Origin: SAR92 clade bacterium
GTDB taxonomy: Bacteria > Pseudomonadota > Gammaproteobacteria > Pseudomonadales > Porticoccaceae
Direction: 5' to 3'
DNA: 58,236 bases
Assembly (NCBI GenBank): GCA_014381985.1
Contig: JACNKP010000021.1
Coordinates: 1-58,236, forward strand
Shown here: in pieces, positions 48,470-58,236 of the stretch
Layout of the letters: each line of letters opens with the position of its first letter
Numbering within the stretch: the first letter of the stretch is position 1
Program-made: the position numbers and the translations under genes
Notes under the pieces: model-generated
What the model saw: only the letters and a program-made list of their open reading frames with translations
Databases searched by the model: none
What the model was told of the DNA's origin: nothing

Positions 48470-49090
48470 TTAAGGGTTAACGAAATCTCCCATGCCTTGC
48501 CGCAAAATTTCCGGGTTCAAATCTGTCATATCAATCACCGTGGTAGGCTCGATACCACAATAACCACCATCAATGATTGCATCAACATGGCGCTCCATTA
48601 TTTGACGAATATCATGGGGGTCGCTCAACGGATATTCATCATTGGGCATAATCAACGTAACACTCATCAACGGCTCCCCCAATTCATCAAGTAATGCTTT
48701 TACAATCGGGCTGTCGGGCACTCGAATGCCAATGGTTTTCCGCTTAGGGTGCTGCAACCTTTTTGGCACTTCAGAGGTGGCGGTTAAGATGAAAGTAAAA
48801 GGCCCCGGGGTGCTTGCCTTGAGAATACGAAAAGCGCTATTGTCCACCTTGGCATAATTCGCTAGTTCAGATAAATCACGACAGACTAAAGTAAAATTAT
48901 GATGCTTATCCAGCTGCCTGATTGAGCGAATACGCTCCAGCGCACTTTTGTCACCTATATGGCAACCAATGGCATAAACTGAATCAGTAGGATAAACCAC
49001 TAAACCTCCCTTACGAATAATCTCTACAACCTTCGCAATAGACCTTTGCTGAGGATTCTCTGGATGTATTAAATAATATTGACTGCTCAA
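48470..49090 (-). CDS. yciO: YciO family protein (Sua5/YrdC fold)
   Basis: A 206-residue YrdC-like protein, the same length as E. coli YciO. The opening SSQYYLIHPENPQQRSIAKV lines up with E. coli, followed by GGLVVYPTDSVYAIGC and KRKTIGIRVPDS. YrdC/Sua5 proteins make threonylcarbamoyl-AMP for tRNA t6A; YciO is a paralogue with a poorly defined role. I chose TTG at 49088-49090 because GGAG lies six bases before it and the length then matches; a TTG four codons earlier overlaps that SD. trpH, often its neighbour, is absent. Confidence 0.92.
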   Translation of the reverse strand: MSSQYYLIHPENPQQRSIAKVVEIIRKGGLVVYPTDSVYAIGCHIGDKSALERIRSIRQLDKHHNFTLVCRDLSELANYAKVDNSAFRILKASTPGPFTFILTATSEVPKRLQHPKRKTIGIRVPDSPIVKALLDELGEPLMSVTLIMPNDEYPLSDPHDIRQIMERHVDAIIDGGYCGIEPTTVIDMTDLNPEILRQGMGDFVNP

Positions 49091-49145
49091 CGATAACTCC
49101 AACGGTAATGGTTTAACACCCCACTATTATGTCACAGGCTGCCTT

Positions 49146-49169
49146 AATGAATACATCAATGAATACATC
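49146..49169. repeat. 12-bp unit repeated twice in tandem
   Basis: The unit aatgaatacatc occurs twice without a spacer in the gap between yciO and the VC0807-like gene. It lies about 95 bases before the predicted promoter. A duplicated operator half is possible, but so is a replication slip. Confidence 0.6.
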
Positions 49170-49264
49170 GCTGAACATGATTTGATCGCCACCTTGTTCC
49201 CTATGTTGTCGGCGGCAAAACCGGTCTTAAACGTAAACTTAGTGAAAATTAAATGCGTAGAAAG

Positions 49265-49292
49265 TCGACAACGAGGCATAAGCCGTTACAAT
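49265..49292 (+). promoter_or_regulatory. Predicted sigma70 promoter for the VC0807-like gene and yciI
   Basis: TCGACA (49265-49270) and TACAAT (49287-49292), 16 bases apart, are each one mismatch from consensus. Transcription would begin near 49299, about 24 nt before the ATG at 49323. Confidence 0.6.
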
Positions 49293-49322
49293 ATTCACTG
49301 ATGATCAACCAAAGTCGTTAAA

Positions 49323-50066
49323 ATGCCAGAACACCATAACCCGCCTCCCAGACAGATAGAAAGTAAGGGCCCCGAAAAACAACCCAGTCTTCTTTGGAAT
49401 CTAGTCTTCAACTTGGTGATTCCAGCACTGGTTTTATCTAAGTTAAGTGACAATGAGTTTCTCGGCATTAAAATGGCTATTGTCGTCGCGCTTGCATTCC
49501 CAATTGCCTATGGCGTGAAGGATTTCACTAGAGCTGGGAAAGTTAATTTTTTTTCGGGCCTAGGTGTGGTCAACGTTTCCTTGACGGGCGGTATGAGCCT
49601 GCTGGAATTGGATGCGATCTATATTGCGATCAAGGAGGCGTCCATCCCCGCTGTTCTTGGCATAGCAACCTTATTGTCTTTGAAGACCTCCCAGCCTCTG
49701 ATACACATGTTTTTACTTAATAAATCAGTAGTGAATATCAAAAAAATAACGCATGCGCTGACAGAAAAAAATAGCCACTCGGCTTTTGAAAAGCTACTAG
49801 TGAACGCGTCATGGATATTAGCTGGATCATTTTTTCTCTCCGCCCTGCTTAATTACATCCTCGCTGTGGTATTACTTACCGCAGAACCTGGCAGTGTGGA
49901 GTTTAACCAACAACTAGGTAAAATGACCGCGCTCAGCTTCCCAGTAATATCTCTACCTCTAATGTTCGTGCTAACAGCTGACCTCTTTTATATTTTTCGC
50001 GGCATTAAACGGTTGACCGGAATGCCCCTAGAAGAAATCCTTAATGTCGATACAGAGAAAAAATAA
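49323..50066 (+). CDS. VC0807 family membrane protein
   Basis: A 247-residue integral membrane protein with about six hydrophobic helices: [40 protein letters not shown]..., [28 protein letters not shown], and the final [19 protein letters not shown]. This matches the VC0807 family, of unknown function. The N terminus is hydrophilic and Pro-rich. It occupies the slot directly upstream of yciI, where many gammaproteobacteria have yciB (ispZ, intracellular septation protein A), and has a similar general plan, but the sequence is not clearly YciB. It has its own promoter and is probably transcribed with yciI (gap 2 bases). Confidence 0.72.
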   Translation: MPEHHNPPPRQIESKGPEKQPSLLWNLVFNLVIPALVLSKLSDNEFLGIKMAIVVALAFPIAYGVKDFTRAGKVNFFSGLGVVNVSLTGGMSLLELDAIYIAIKEASIPAVLGIATLLSLKTSQPLIHMFLLNKSVVNIKKITHALTEKNSHSAFEKLLVNASWILAGSFFLSALLNYILAVVLLTAEPGSVEFNQQLGKMTALSFPVISLPLMFVLTADLFYIFRGIKRLTGMPLEEILNVDTEKK

Positions 50067-50068
50067 CT

Positions 50069-50368
50069 ATGTGGTATTCAATCGTAAGCCAAGACGTAAA
50101 AGACAGCCTAAGTAAAAGGAGTAAAGCAAGACCTGAGCACCTAGCCAGACTAGCAAAATTGAAAGACGCGGGGCGCTTATTAGTCGCCGGACCTCAGCCC
50201 GCAATCGACAACCTAGAGCCAGGCGCCGCAGGATATACTGGAAGCTTGATCATCGCAGAATTTGACTCGCTGGCAGATGCGCAGGACTGGGCTGAGGCTG
50301 ACCCCTATGTTTCTGCGGGTGTTTACGAGTCCGTTAACGTTAAACCATTTAAGAAAGTATTACCCTAA
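50069..50368 (+). CDS. yciI: YciI family protein
   Basis: A 99-residue ferredoxin-like fold protein. It aligns with E. coli YciI across its full length (98): [70 protein letters not shown]. The conserved His and Asp of the family (HLARL, DPYVSAG) are present. The function is uncertain; the fold resembles muconolactone isomerases. It follows the VC0807-like gene by 2 bases. Confidence 0.93.
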   Translation: MWYSIVSQDVKDSLSKRSKARPEHLARLAKLKDAGRLLVAGPQPAIDNLEPGAAGYTGSLIIAEFDSLADAQDWAEADPYVSAGVYESVNVKPFKKVLP

Positions 50369-50457
50369 TCATACAAAGTGCTTTAAGAGACAAGAGATTC
50401 TATTTTTACTGAATCAGAGTATGATCACGTCGACACGAACTGTGGTATAAAACACTT

Positions 50458-51252
50458 ATGAACCGAAAAATTTTTACGCTATGTTTAACACTACTAGCCG
50501 TCAGTGCCTTTAGCCAGGCGCCAGCAGAGACTGAAGTGGTTAATAGCTTGATTGGCGTAACTGAAGAGCTAGGCGCCGAAGCATTGGAGACCGAAGTCGT
50601 AACCATAGAGTTGGCTGACATTGAAACAGCAGTCGTTCAGGCCGAACCTGAGATTCGTTATGTGTCAGACGAGTTTTTCGTACCATTAAGAGAGACGCCC
50701 TGCTCTAGATGTAAAATAGTTCACTGGGGCATTAAGTCTGGGACCAAAGTTGACCTCTTTGAAGTGAAAGATGGCTGGGGCCTTGTAGCCACCAAGAAGG
50801 GCTATAAAGGCTGGATGGAAGAACAATTCATCTCTCCTACCCCTGCCGGACGGCAATTACTAACTCAAGCTAACCAAGAAAAATCAGATATTGCCGATCG
50901 TGTTGTGCAACTGAATGAGCATATCAAAAATCTTGAGCAGCAGTCCGAGGAATGGCAACAAAAAATAGAAGCTATTGCGAATGACAATCAAAACCTAAGG
51001 GCTCAGATATCAGAAGTAAAAGGCATCTCTTCAGATCCCATTGCCCTAAATAAACAAAACCAAACATTAGTTAAACAAAATCATATGCTACAGACTGACA
51101 ACGATGTGTTACAGGCAGAGGTTGAGGTTTTAGCCAATGATCATCGTAACCAGTCATTTATATACGGTGGAATAACCGTATTTCTCGGCGCTCTATTAGC
51201 GATTTTAATCCCTAGGTTAAGAGGCAGAAAACGTCTGTCTGAATGGGGTTAA
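50458..51252 (+). CDS. TIGR04211-type SH3 domain protein
   Basis: A 264-residue envelope protein. An N-terminal signal peptide (about 1-24, FTLCLTLLAVSAFSQAPA) is followed by a Glu-rich acidic stretch (25-62), a bacterial SH3 domain (near 63-125: YVSDEFFVPLRETPCSRCKIVHWG, KDGWGLVATKKGYKGWMEE), a coiled coil (about 137-232) and one C-terminal helix (FIYGGITVFLGALLAILI) with a basic end. This matches the TIGR04211 family (YgiM-like), of unknown function but tied to envelope work. No partner gene is obvious beside it. Confidence 0.85.
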   Translation: MNRKIFTLCLTLLAVSAFSQAPAETEVVNSLIGVTEELGAEALETEVVTIELADIETAVVQAEPEIRYVSDEFFVPLRETPCSRCKIVHWGIKSGTKVDLFEVKDGWGLVATKKGYKGWMEEQFISPTPAGRQLLTQANQEKSDIADRVVQLNEHIKNLEQQSEEWQQKIEAIANDNQNLRAQISEVKGISSDPIALNKQNQTLVKQNHMLQTDNDVLQAEVEVLANDHRNQSFIYGGITVFLGALLAILIPRLRGRKRLSEWG

Positions 51253-51307
51253 ATAGCTGTATCCCGAGGATAGCGCAAGAAATTATGGCCATTAAGAGTG
51301 TTATAAA

Positions 51308-51952
51308 ATGAGATACGTATCGATTCTAGCCTGCCTACTAATTACCCAATTCGGGCTAGCCGGTGAAGCTAAAGACGCATCCACCAACCCCATGATTAAG
51401 CTGGAAACGGAAAAAGGCGATATTACCCTTGAATTGTTTCCGGCTAAAGCGCCTATATCCGTCGACAACTTTATCAAACACGCAAACGACTTTCATTACG
51501 ACGGCCTGATATTCCATCGAGTGATCAAGGGCTTTATGATTCAATCAGGGGGTTTCACCTTTGATTTAACGCCACGAATTTCTATAAGAGAGCCGATTGC
51601 TAATGAATCAAAGAACGGCCTAACTAATAGCCGTGGCAGTATAGCAATGGCACGCACTAGTGATCCGGACAGTGCTCAGGCCCAGTTTTTTATTAATCAT
51701 AGAGGCAATAGTCGGCTTGACACTAGAGGTGACAAAATTGGTTATGCTGTATTTGGCAAGGTTACTAGAGGCATGGATGTCGTTGACGCTATCGCCAAGG
51801 TACGCACCCAGACTGTAAGCATGTATCAAGATGTACCCGTTGAACCTGTTAGAATTTTGACTGCACGCCTACTGAACCCTGAAATATGGACTCCCCTCAA
51901 GGATCCTGAGCCTGCAGCACCAGCCTTTGAAAGACCTGTGCCGCTAAAATAA
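51308..51952 (+). CDS. Exported cyclophilin-type peptidyl-prolyl isomerase
   Basis: A 214-residue cyclophilin. The signal peptide (YVSILACLLITQFGLAGEA) makes it periplasmic, like E. coli PpiA. The cyclophilin core is clear: MIKLETEKGDITLELFPAKAP-type start, FHRVIKGFMIQSGGF, and SAQAQFFINHRGN. After the core, residues about 190-214 form a Pro-rich tail (PEIWTPLKDPEPAAPAFERPVPLK-type) that the family lacks. Catalytic Arg (FHRV) and Phe/Gln (QFFIN) are present. It probably assists outer-membrane or periplasmic protein folding. Confidence 0.93.
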   Translation: MRYVSILACLLITQFGLAGEAKDASTNPMIKLETEKGDITLELFPAKAPISVDNFIKHANDFHYDGLIFHRVIKGFMIQSGGFTFDLTPRISIREPIANESKNGLTNSRGSIAMARTSDPDSAQAQFFINHRGNSRLDTRGDKIGYAVFGKVTRGMDVVDAIAKVRTQTVSMYQDVPVEPVRILTARLLNPEIWTPLKDPEPAAPAFERPVPLK

Positions 51953-51964
51953 TACGTGAAACCT

Positions 51965-52711
51965 ATGACCGCTCTAAGTATTAATTTAAATAAAATCAGC
52001 TTGTTAAGAAATTCTCGCGAAGGAAACTATCCTAGTGTGGTCAGTCATGCTCAGCTCTGCATTGACAACGGAGCGGATGGTATCACGGTGCATCCTCGCC
52101 CCGATCAACGGCATATTCGCCCAAGCGACGTTAAAAATCTCGCCAAACTAGTCACACCCATCCCGCATGTGGAATTTAATATCGAAGGTAACCCCTTTGC
52201 CTCAGAGATAGCAGACTATCCGGGGTTTTTAGAGCTGGTCAGAGAAGTTGAGCCCGACCAATGCACTCTGGTGCCCGACACCGATAGCCAACTCACGTCT
52301 GACCATGGCTTTGATTTAACCTCATCTGGCGATGCCTTGGCATCCATTATTGAGGGGCTCAAAGCGCAAGGCATTCGAGTTAGCCTGTTTATGGATCCCG
52401 ATCTAAATCAGATTAGACTGGCTGCGCAAGCTGGAGCAGATCGAATCGAACTTTACACGGGACCATTTGCTGCAGCTTGGGGTGGATCTGATCAGGAGTC
52501 ACTCTTTCAAGAGCATTTAAAAGCAGCAGAACTGGCAACGGCACTAGGTATGGGTGTTAATGCGGGTCACGACTTGAATCTCCATAACTTAGCTAAATTT
52601 GCCAGTATTCCAAATTTGCTGGAGGTATCAATCGGTCATGCATTTATTGTCGACTCTCTGACCTCTGGTATGGCCGCCACCGTTCGCGCCTACAAAAACT
52701 TACTCGCCTAG
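51965..52711 (+). CDS. pdxJ: Pyridoxine 5'-phosphate synthase, Bacteroidetes-like subtype
   Basis: Joins 1-deoxyxylulose 5-phosphate and 3-amino-2-oxopropyl phosphate to make pyridoxine 5'-phosphate, the last step of de novo vitamin B6 synthesis. The 248 residues form a TIM barrel. The conserved catalytic residues appear intact (ITVHPR, FNIEGN, NAGHDLNLHN), but the start LSINLNKISLLRNSR and ELYTGPFAAAW resemble the Bacteroidetes form (NINK, ELYTEPYA) more than the E. coli one (NIDH). I chose the ATG at 51965; a GTG nine bases earlier is possible. It is not next to recO/era, its usual site in this phylum. Confidence 0.93.
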   Translation: MTALSINLNKISLLRNSREGNYPSVVSHAQLCIDNGADGITVHPRPDQRHIRPSDVKNLAKLVTPIPHVEFNIEGNPFASEIADYPGFLELVREVEPDQCTLVPDTDSQLTSDHGFDLTSSGDALASIIEGLKAQGIRVSLFMDPDLNQIRLAAQAGADRIELYTGPFAAAWGGSDQESLFQEHLKAAELATALGMGVNAGHDLNLHNLAKFASIPNLLEVSIGHAFIVDSLTSGMAATVRAYKNLLA

Positions 52712-52724
52712 GGCTACTGCAACC

Positions 52725-53666
52725 ATGTCGCGACAATCATCTAACTCGGCCCCCTCTAACCCACTTAGCCTAAGCTGTATTGGAGCTGGTCGAACGGGAT
52801 CAAGCTTGTGCAATTTGCTAGCTAAGCATGTGACGATCAAGCAAATTATTAATCGCTCTGCCGCCTCAGCAGAATACGCCATCAATTTCATCGGTGCTGG
52901 GGATCCAATTGCCCTCAACGATACCGGTTATAAAAATTTTCAGCCTGCTGACCTCTGGATGATCGCGACCCCAGATGACCATATTGAAGAGGCCATCCAG
53001 TTGCTCGTCGACTCAGATGTATTGCAAGCTGATAATATTGTGTTCCACTGCAGTGGAGCTATTAGTTCCAAGGTACTGTCTCGACTCAATGTCGGTGGAG
53101 TTCACGTCGCGTCTATCCATCCAATTCATAGTTTTGCTAACCCAGAAAATTCAATAGCCAACCTTAAAAAGGTGCCTTTTGCCATAGAGGGCGATGCTGA
53201 AGCAATTAATCTGTTAAACCATCTATGTATTGCCATTGGCGGCCAACCATTTGCCATAAATAGTGCTAGTAAATCGCTTTACCATGCTGCCACGGTAATG
53301 GCCTGTAATAACGTTGTTAGTCTATTAGAGATAAGCAAGGGCATGCTAGTCCAGGCTGGTGTTGATGTTAAACATAGCGGTAATCCACTCGATTTACTCA
53401 TACAACAAACCGTCACTAACTACCTAAGTAGCGGCGCGCAGAAAGCACTCACAGGACCCATTGCTAGGGGTGATGTTGATACAGTTGCCTCCCATCTATT
53501 AGCTCTCCAAAGTACGCCTGATGGATGGCAAGATGCTTATCGGGGACTAGGTAAGATGGCAGTGAATATCTCCGCCAAGCAAGGCCAAGCATCGCCCGAG
53601 CAACTTCAAGATATTCTGCAATTATTGAATATCGACCCGAATAACCAGACCGTCGACATTACTTAA
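52725..53666 (+). CDS. DUF2520 / Rossmann-like domain protein
   Basis: A 313-residue protein with an N-terminal Rossmann fold (SLSCIGAGRTGSSLCNLL near 14-31, followed by ATPDDHIEEAIQLLVD) and the DUF2520 domain in the C-terminal half (YHAATVMACNNVVSLLEISKG, GPIARGDVDTV). FHCSGAISSKVLS and VHVASIHPIHSF are family motifs. DUF2520 proteins resemble ketopantoate reductases and are of uncertain function. It lies 13 bases after pdxJ and 1 base before the SpoU gene, so the three are probably co-transcribed. Confidence 0.85.
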   Translation: MSRQSSNSAPSNPLSLSCIGAGRTGSSLCNLLAKHVTIKQIINRSAASAEYAINFIGAGDPIALNDTGYKNFQPADLWMIATPDDHIEEAIQLLVDSDVLQADNIVFHCSGAISSKVLSRLNVGGVHVASIHPIHSFANPENSIANLKKVPFAIEGDAEAINLLNHLCIAIGGQPFAINSASKSLYHAATVMACNNVVSLLEISKGMLVQAGVDVKHSGNPLDLLIQQTVTNYLSSGAQKALTGPIARGDVDTVASHLLALQSTPDGWQDAYRGLGKMAVNISAKQGQASPEQLQDILQLLNIDPNNQTVDIT

Positions 53667-53667
53667 G

Positions 53668-54465
53668 ATGACCCATAACCCTAATACAAATGCTCGCTCT
53701 GGCAGCCCTGAGTACCTCAAGCGCAAAGCTTTTTTTGACCAACTAATCACCGTTTATGGCCGCAAGCCTGTGATGGAGTTGCTGCAAGACGAAAGCCTAC
53801 AAATTTACCGGTTACACTTGGCCGACAGTAATCGTGATGGCGGTATCATTGACCAAATTAAGCAACTAGCTGAGCGCCGTAACATTGAAATTCAACATCA
53901 TAGCCGTTCTGCCCTGTCTCGCATCTCTCGCAACAGCAAGCAAGATCAAGGGGTCGCTTGTGATATTCAATGCCGTGGATACCAACCCTATGAGCAAGCT
54001 CTCGAAGCCCTGGTTGATGGAAATCGCAAAGTGGTTATTGCTCTAGATGGGGTGACCAACCCTCAGAACTTGGGGATGATTATTCGTAGTGTGACGGCCA
54101 GTCCGTGCTATGGATTACTGTTACCAAGTAAAGGTGTAGCCGAAATCTCTCCTCTGGTAATTAAAGCCAGTGCCGGAAATATTTTTAAAGGCAATATATT
54201 ACGCTGCGATAGTCTAATAACAGCATTGCGACACTTTAAAAATGAAGGCTTCGACATCTGCATGCTGTCCTCCCATGATGCAACACCACTTGCTGAGGTG
54301 AGCAAAAACAAATCGATGGTCTATGTGCTAGGCAATGAGACCGAAGGGGTTAGCGATGAAATCGCAAAACTCTGTGATCAGCGTGTTGGAATACCCATGA
54401 ACAATGGTGTCGAGTCTTTAAACGTGGCCGTCACAGCCGCTCTAATTGCTTTTACCACCTGCTAG
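53668..54465 (+). CDS. TrmH/SpoU family RNA methyltransferase
   Basis: A 265-residue SAM-dependent RNA 2'-O-methyltransferase. The C-terminal knot has the three SpoU motifs: VIALDGVTNPQNLGMIIRSV, MVYVLGNETEGVSDE and IPMNNGVESLNVAVTAALIAF. The N-terminal ~95 residues form a substrate-binding domain (VYGRKPVMELLQ). It is a paralogue of rlmB in this window but not the same gene. The target RNA is unknown. It lies one base after the DUF2520 gene and overlaps the 3' end of the MFS gene by four bases on the other strand. Confidence 0.9.
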   Translation: MTHNPNTNARSGSPEYLKRKAFFDQLITVYGRKPVMELLQDESLQIYRLHLADSNRDGGIIDQIKQLAERRNIEIQHHSRSALSRISRNSKQDQGVACDIQCRGYQPYEQALEALVDGNRKVVIALDGVTNPQNLGMIIRSVTASPCYGLLLPSKGVAEISPLVIKASAGNIFKGNILRCDSLITALRHFKNEGFDICMLSSHDATPLAEVSKNKSMVYVLGNETEGVSDEIAKLCDQRVGIPMNNGVESLNVAVTAALIAFTTC

Positions 54466-55688
54466 AGCGCGGCAGTCTCATGCTGACGTCCAACTAGTTT
54501 CCACAGCGGTGAACCAAAAGCCACTAACGATACTATTAGCGTCAGCACGGCAATGCCCATAAAGGTATTACTTAAGCCTATCGCCTCAATGGACATCCCG
54601 CACCCCCACGCGCCGATTGGGGCCCCACCGAATAAACAAAGTTGATACACTGAGGATGCCCGAGAACGTAGATCGTGGGGCAGTTGGTTGTGCAGAAGAG
54701 TGCGCCCCAAAGTCATAGATAAGCCCGAGAAAAAACCCCATACAAAAAGCGTAGGAAACAGCGCCCATAGACTCGGTAAAAGAGCAACAATACCCACCAA
54801 TCCTCCGCGCCATAAAAAGGTAATGATGATCAACCGTCCAGGTCGATTGAACATTTTATCTCGCTTCATAACCCCAAAGTTGGCCGTGATAACCCCAAAA
54901 GTAAACATGACCTGCATGCCAGCATAGAGCTGAACGCTCCCGCCATAAGCCTGTTTGGCAATCAGTGGCATACCGACTAAATAGACACCAAAAGCCAGAG
55001 CGCCGGTGGCAAAGGTTAAAATAACCAAATGCAATAAGGCCTTATTGTCTATAAATAACTGCAGACCTTCTCTCAACTCCGTCAATGGCTGACGAAGCTT
55101 TACAGTTTCCTTCTGGCTTATTAATGGCCGAGGATGAGACCGCTTGATCAAGAACGAGCTAGCCACAAAGGCTACCATTTGCAACGACAACAGCAAGGTT
55201 AACCCGGTTGACTCCATCTGCCCTGCAGCAGCAAAGCCAATACCCTGAGCAATAAATTGAACCATCACCACTTTTGCGACAGCTTGATGCATCAAATTTG
55301 GTGCTGCATAGCCAAGTAAACTTTCCCGAGTGGGCTGAACAAAAGCAGAGACAGTGCCAAAGGTCATACCGCAGATTAAAAGCAATGGAAAAGACAATTG
55401 ATCAGTTAGTATTGCGCTAGCGAGTATTCCAATAGGCAGCAAATAAAGCACATACAACAAAGATAGCCAAGACCCTCGATGGCTACGGTCTGAAACCACA
55501 CCGCCCGGCAAAATAAACAGTAAGTTAGGCAGCAGTAATGCCATCTGCGCCAGACCCAGACGACTCGGAGATTCTTGTAAAACGCCAATAATTAGCCAAG
55601 GGTAGATAACACTAAATAGGCCCAAAGCAAAGTTACTAGCACCGATCGTGGCCAGATAATGACCAAAGGAAAAGCGTTGGGCCGACAC
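54462..55688 (-). CDS. MFS transporter
   Basis: A 408-residue major facilitator permease with about 12 helices and the family loop GGVVSDRSHRG near 60-70 (motif A, G-x-x-x-D-R-x-x-R-type). It resembles the MFS_3/EntS-like exporters, but I cannot name the substrate. The start is GTG at 55686-55688, directly after the stop of the small membrane gene upstream. Its stop overlaps the SpoU gene on the other strand. GFFSGLSMTLGRTLLHNQLP and other loops show no decay. Confidence 0.85.
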   Translation of the reverse strand: MSAQRFSFGHYLATIGASNFALGLFSVIYPWLIIGVLQESPSRLGLAQMALLLPNLLFILPGGVVSDRSHRGSWLSLLYVLYLLPIGILASAILTDQLSFPLLLICGMTFGTVSAFVQPTRESLLGYAAPNLMHQAVAKVVMVQFIAQGIGFAAAGQMESTGLTLLLSLQMVAFVASSFLIKRSHPRPLISQKETVKLRQPLTELREGLQLFIDNKALLHLVILTFATGALAFGVYLVGMPLIAKQAYGGSVQLYAGMQVMFTFGVITANFGVMKRDKMFNRPGRLIIITFLWRGGLVGIVALLPSLWALFPTLFVWGFFSGLSMTLGRTLLHNQLPHDLRSRASSVYQLCLFGGAPIGAWGCGMSIEAIGLSNTFMGIAVLTLIVSLVAFGSPLWKLVGRQHETAAL

Positions 55689-55913
55689 TTATTTTTTGCG
55701 CTTGCGTAGCAATAACATCAACCGCCCAATAATAGCGGCAATAGCCATTATCACCGCCAAGCCTAATATTACGATAAGAAGATTGGTGGTCATGGTTGCA
55801 GCTGGAACCTCATATACTTTTACCGCCATCAGCAAAAAAATAAAGCATGCAACCATAGCGGCAACCCAAGTTGATCGATGCTTTAATGTGTTTTTCGAGG
55901 TTGGTTTGGTCAC
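55689..55913 (-). CDS. Small two-helix membrane protein
   Basis: A 74-residue protein with two predicted helices (VAAMVACFIFLLMAVKVY near 17-34 and LLIVILGLAVIMAIAAIIG near 45-64) and a basic tail (LLLRKRKK). The start is GTG with GGAG nine bases upstream. The next gene, the MFS transporter, begins at the base after its stop, so the two are likely co-translated. I do not recognise the family. It might be a small subunit or regulator of the transporter, but this rests only on position. Confidence 0.65.
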   Translation of the reverse strand: MTKPTSKNTLKHRSTWVAAMVACFIFLLMAVKVYEVPAATMTTNLLIVILGLAVIMAIAAIIGRLMLLLRKRKK

Positions 55914-55965
55914 TCTAGTGAGCTCCTTATTTGATACACGGCGTTCAGTTGACTAAATGGGCTTT

Positions 55966-58011
<2,046 letters not shown>

Positions 58012-58030
58012 CTAAAATTGCCACGCCATA

Positions 58031-58236
58031 TTAGTCTTTACCAGCGCGGGACGCGGCACTTTTAGCTAGTTGCCGATAATGATCAATCGTCTGGCGTGTC
58101 ATTGAACTGCGGGATTCATCCATCACATTAAATGGCCCTTTAGCTGCCAAAATATCAATAGACTCTATCATTAAGTCAAATGCCGCGACGGGGTCTTCAA
58201 TTTCATTCAGCTCCATGAATAAGGTGATCCCTGGCG
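58031..58236 (-). CDS. zipA: Cell division protein ZipA, C-terminal fragment
   Basis: The frame stays open to the window edge, so this is the last ~67 residues of a larger gene, not a small complete one. PGITLFMELNEIEDPVAAFD followed by LMIESIDILAAKGPF, MDESRSSMTRQTIDHYRQL matches the end of the ZipA FtsZ-binding domain (compare TPGVTIFMQ and DDQRRMMTPQ in E. coli). ZipA anchors FtsZ to the membrane at the septum. The zipA-ligA order is standard in gammaproteobacteria, which supports the call. The stop is at 58031-58033. Confidence 0.9.
   Translation of the reverse strand, partial: PGITLFMELNEIEDPVAAFDLMIESIDILAAKGPFNVMDESRSSMTRQTIDHYRQLAKSAASRAGKD

Noticed and set aside
58031-58216. A complete small protein of 61 residues at the right edge
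   Set aside because: The frame remains open past its ATG to the window edge and matches the end of ZipA, so it is a fragment of a larger gene.

Overview
The window is an ordinary, gene-dense piece of a gammaproteobacterial chromosome. It carries about 57 protein genes with short gaps. I see no rRNA, tRNA, CRISPR array, insertion sequence or prophage. Base composition looks moderate (GC in the mid-40s percent by eye). Two features point to a relative of Pseudomonas, Cellvibrio or the marine SAR92/OM60 groups: the order gyrA-pheA-(tyrA-aroA fusion)-cmk-rpsA-ihfB with mtaD-ubiG-mupP-yciK on the other side of gyrA, and the tyrA-aroA fusion itself. A marine lineage is my inference; nothing in the window proves it.

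Layout. 1-3218: start of an MFS transporter gene (minus) and uvrA (plus). 3203-7520: minus-strand genes for a DUF3581 protein, a DUF2750 protein, a glycine-zipper lipoprotein, an SPFH/NfeD membrane pair, rimI and a holD-like gene. 7520-13375: minus-strand branched-chain amino acid and phospholipid block (ilvB-ilvH, a tyrosine phosphatase, pssA, leuA), with long leaders before ilvB and leuA. 13728-15446: an exported YtcJ-type amidohydrolase. 15457-21680: panC, dnaB, the ribosomal cluster rpsF-rpsR-DUF2232-rplI, a CDP-alcohol phosphatidyltransferase and rlmB. 21805-23786: an RDD protein and glpK. 23935-28136: lptF-lptG (minus), divergent from pepA-holC. 28323-33231: valS and rep. 33284-42213: ihfB, rpsA, cmk, tyrA-aroA, pheA and gyrA. 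42430-45952: mtaD, ubiG, mupP and yciK. 45957-49090: rluB, scpB, scpA and yciO. 49323-54465: a VC0807-like membrane protein, yciI, an SH3 protein, a secreted PPIase, pdxJ, a DUF2520 protein and a SpoU methyltransferase. 54462-58236: an MFS exporter with a two-helix companion, ligA and the 3' end of zipA.

Function. Most genes are housekeeping: DNA repair and replication (uvrA, dnaB, holC, holD-like, rep, ligA, gyrA), translation (rpsF, rpsR, rplI, rpsA, valS, rlmB, rimI, rluB), envelope assembly (lptF, lptG, mupP, pssA, zipA), chromosome segregation (scpA, scpB) and amino acid or cofactor synthesis (ilvB, ilvH, leuA, pheA, tyrA-aroA, panC, ubiG, pdxJ).

I did not find a clear new system. The items most worth a second look are: a candidate leucine leader peptide before leuA whose Leu codons can pair with a downstream Shine-Dalgarno sequence; a PdxJ resembling the Bacteroidetes subtype in an unusual place; an oversized HolD-like protein; a palindrome on the uvrA promoter; and several losses or replacements inside otherwise conserved gene clusters.
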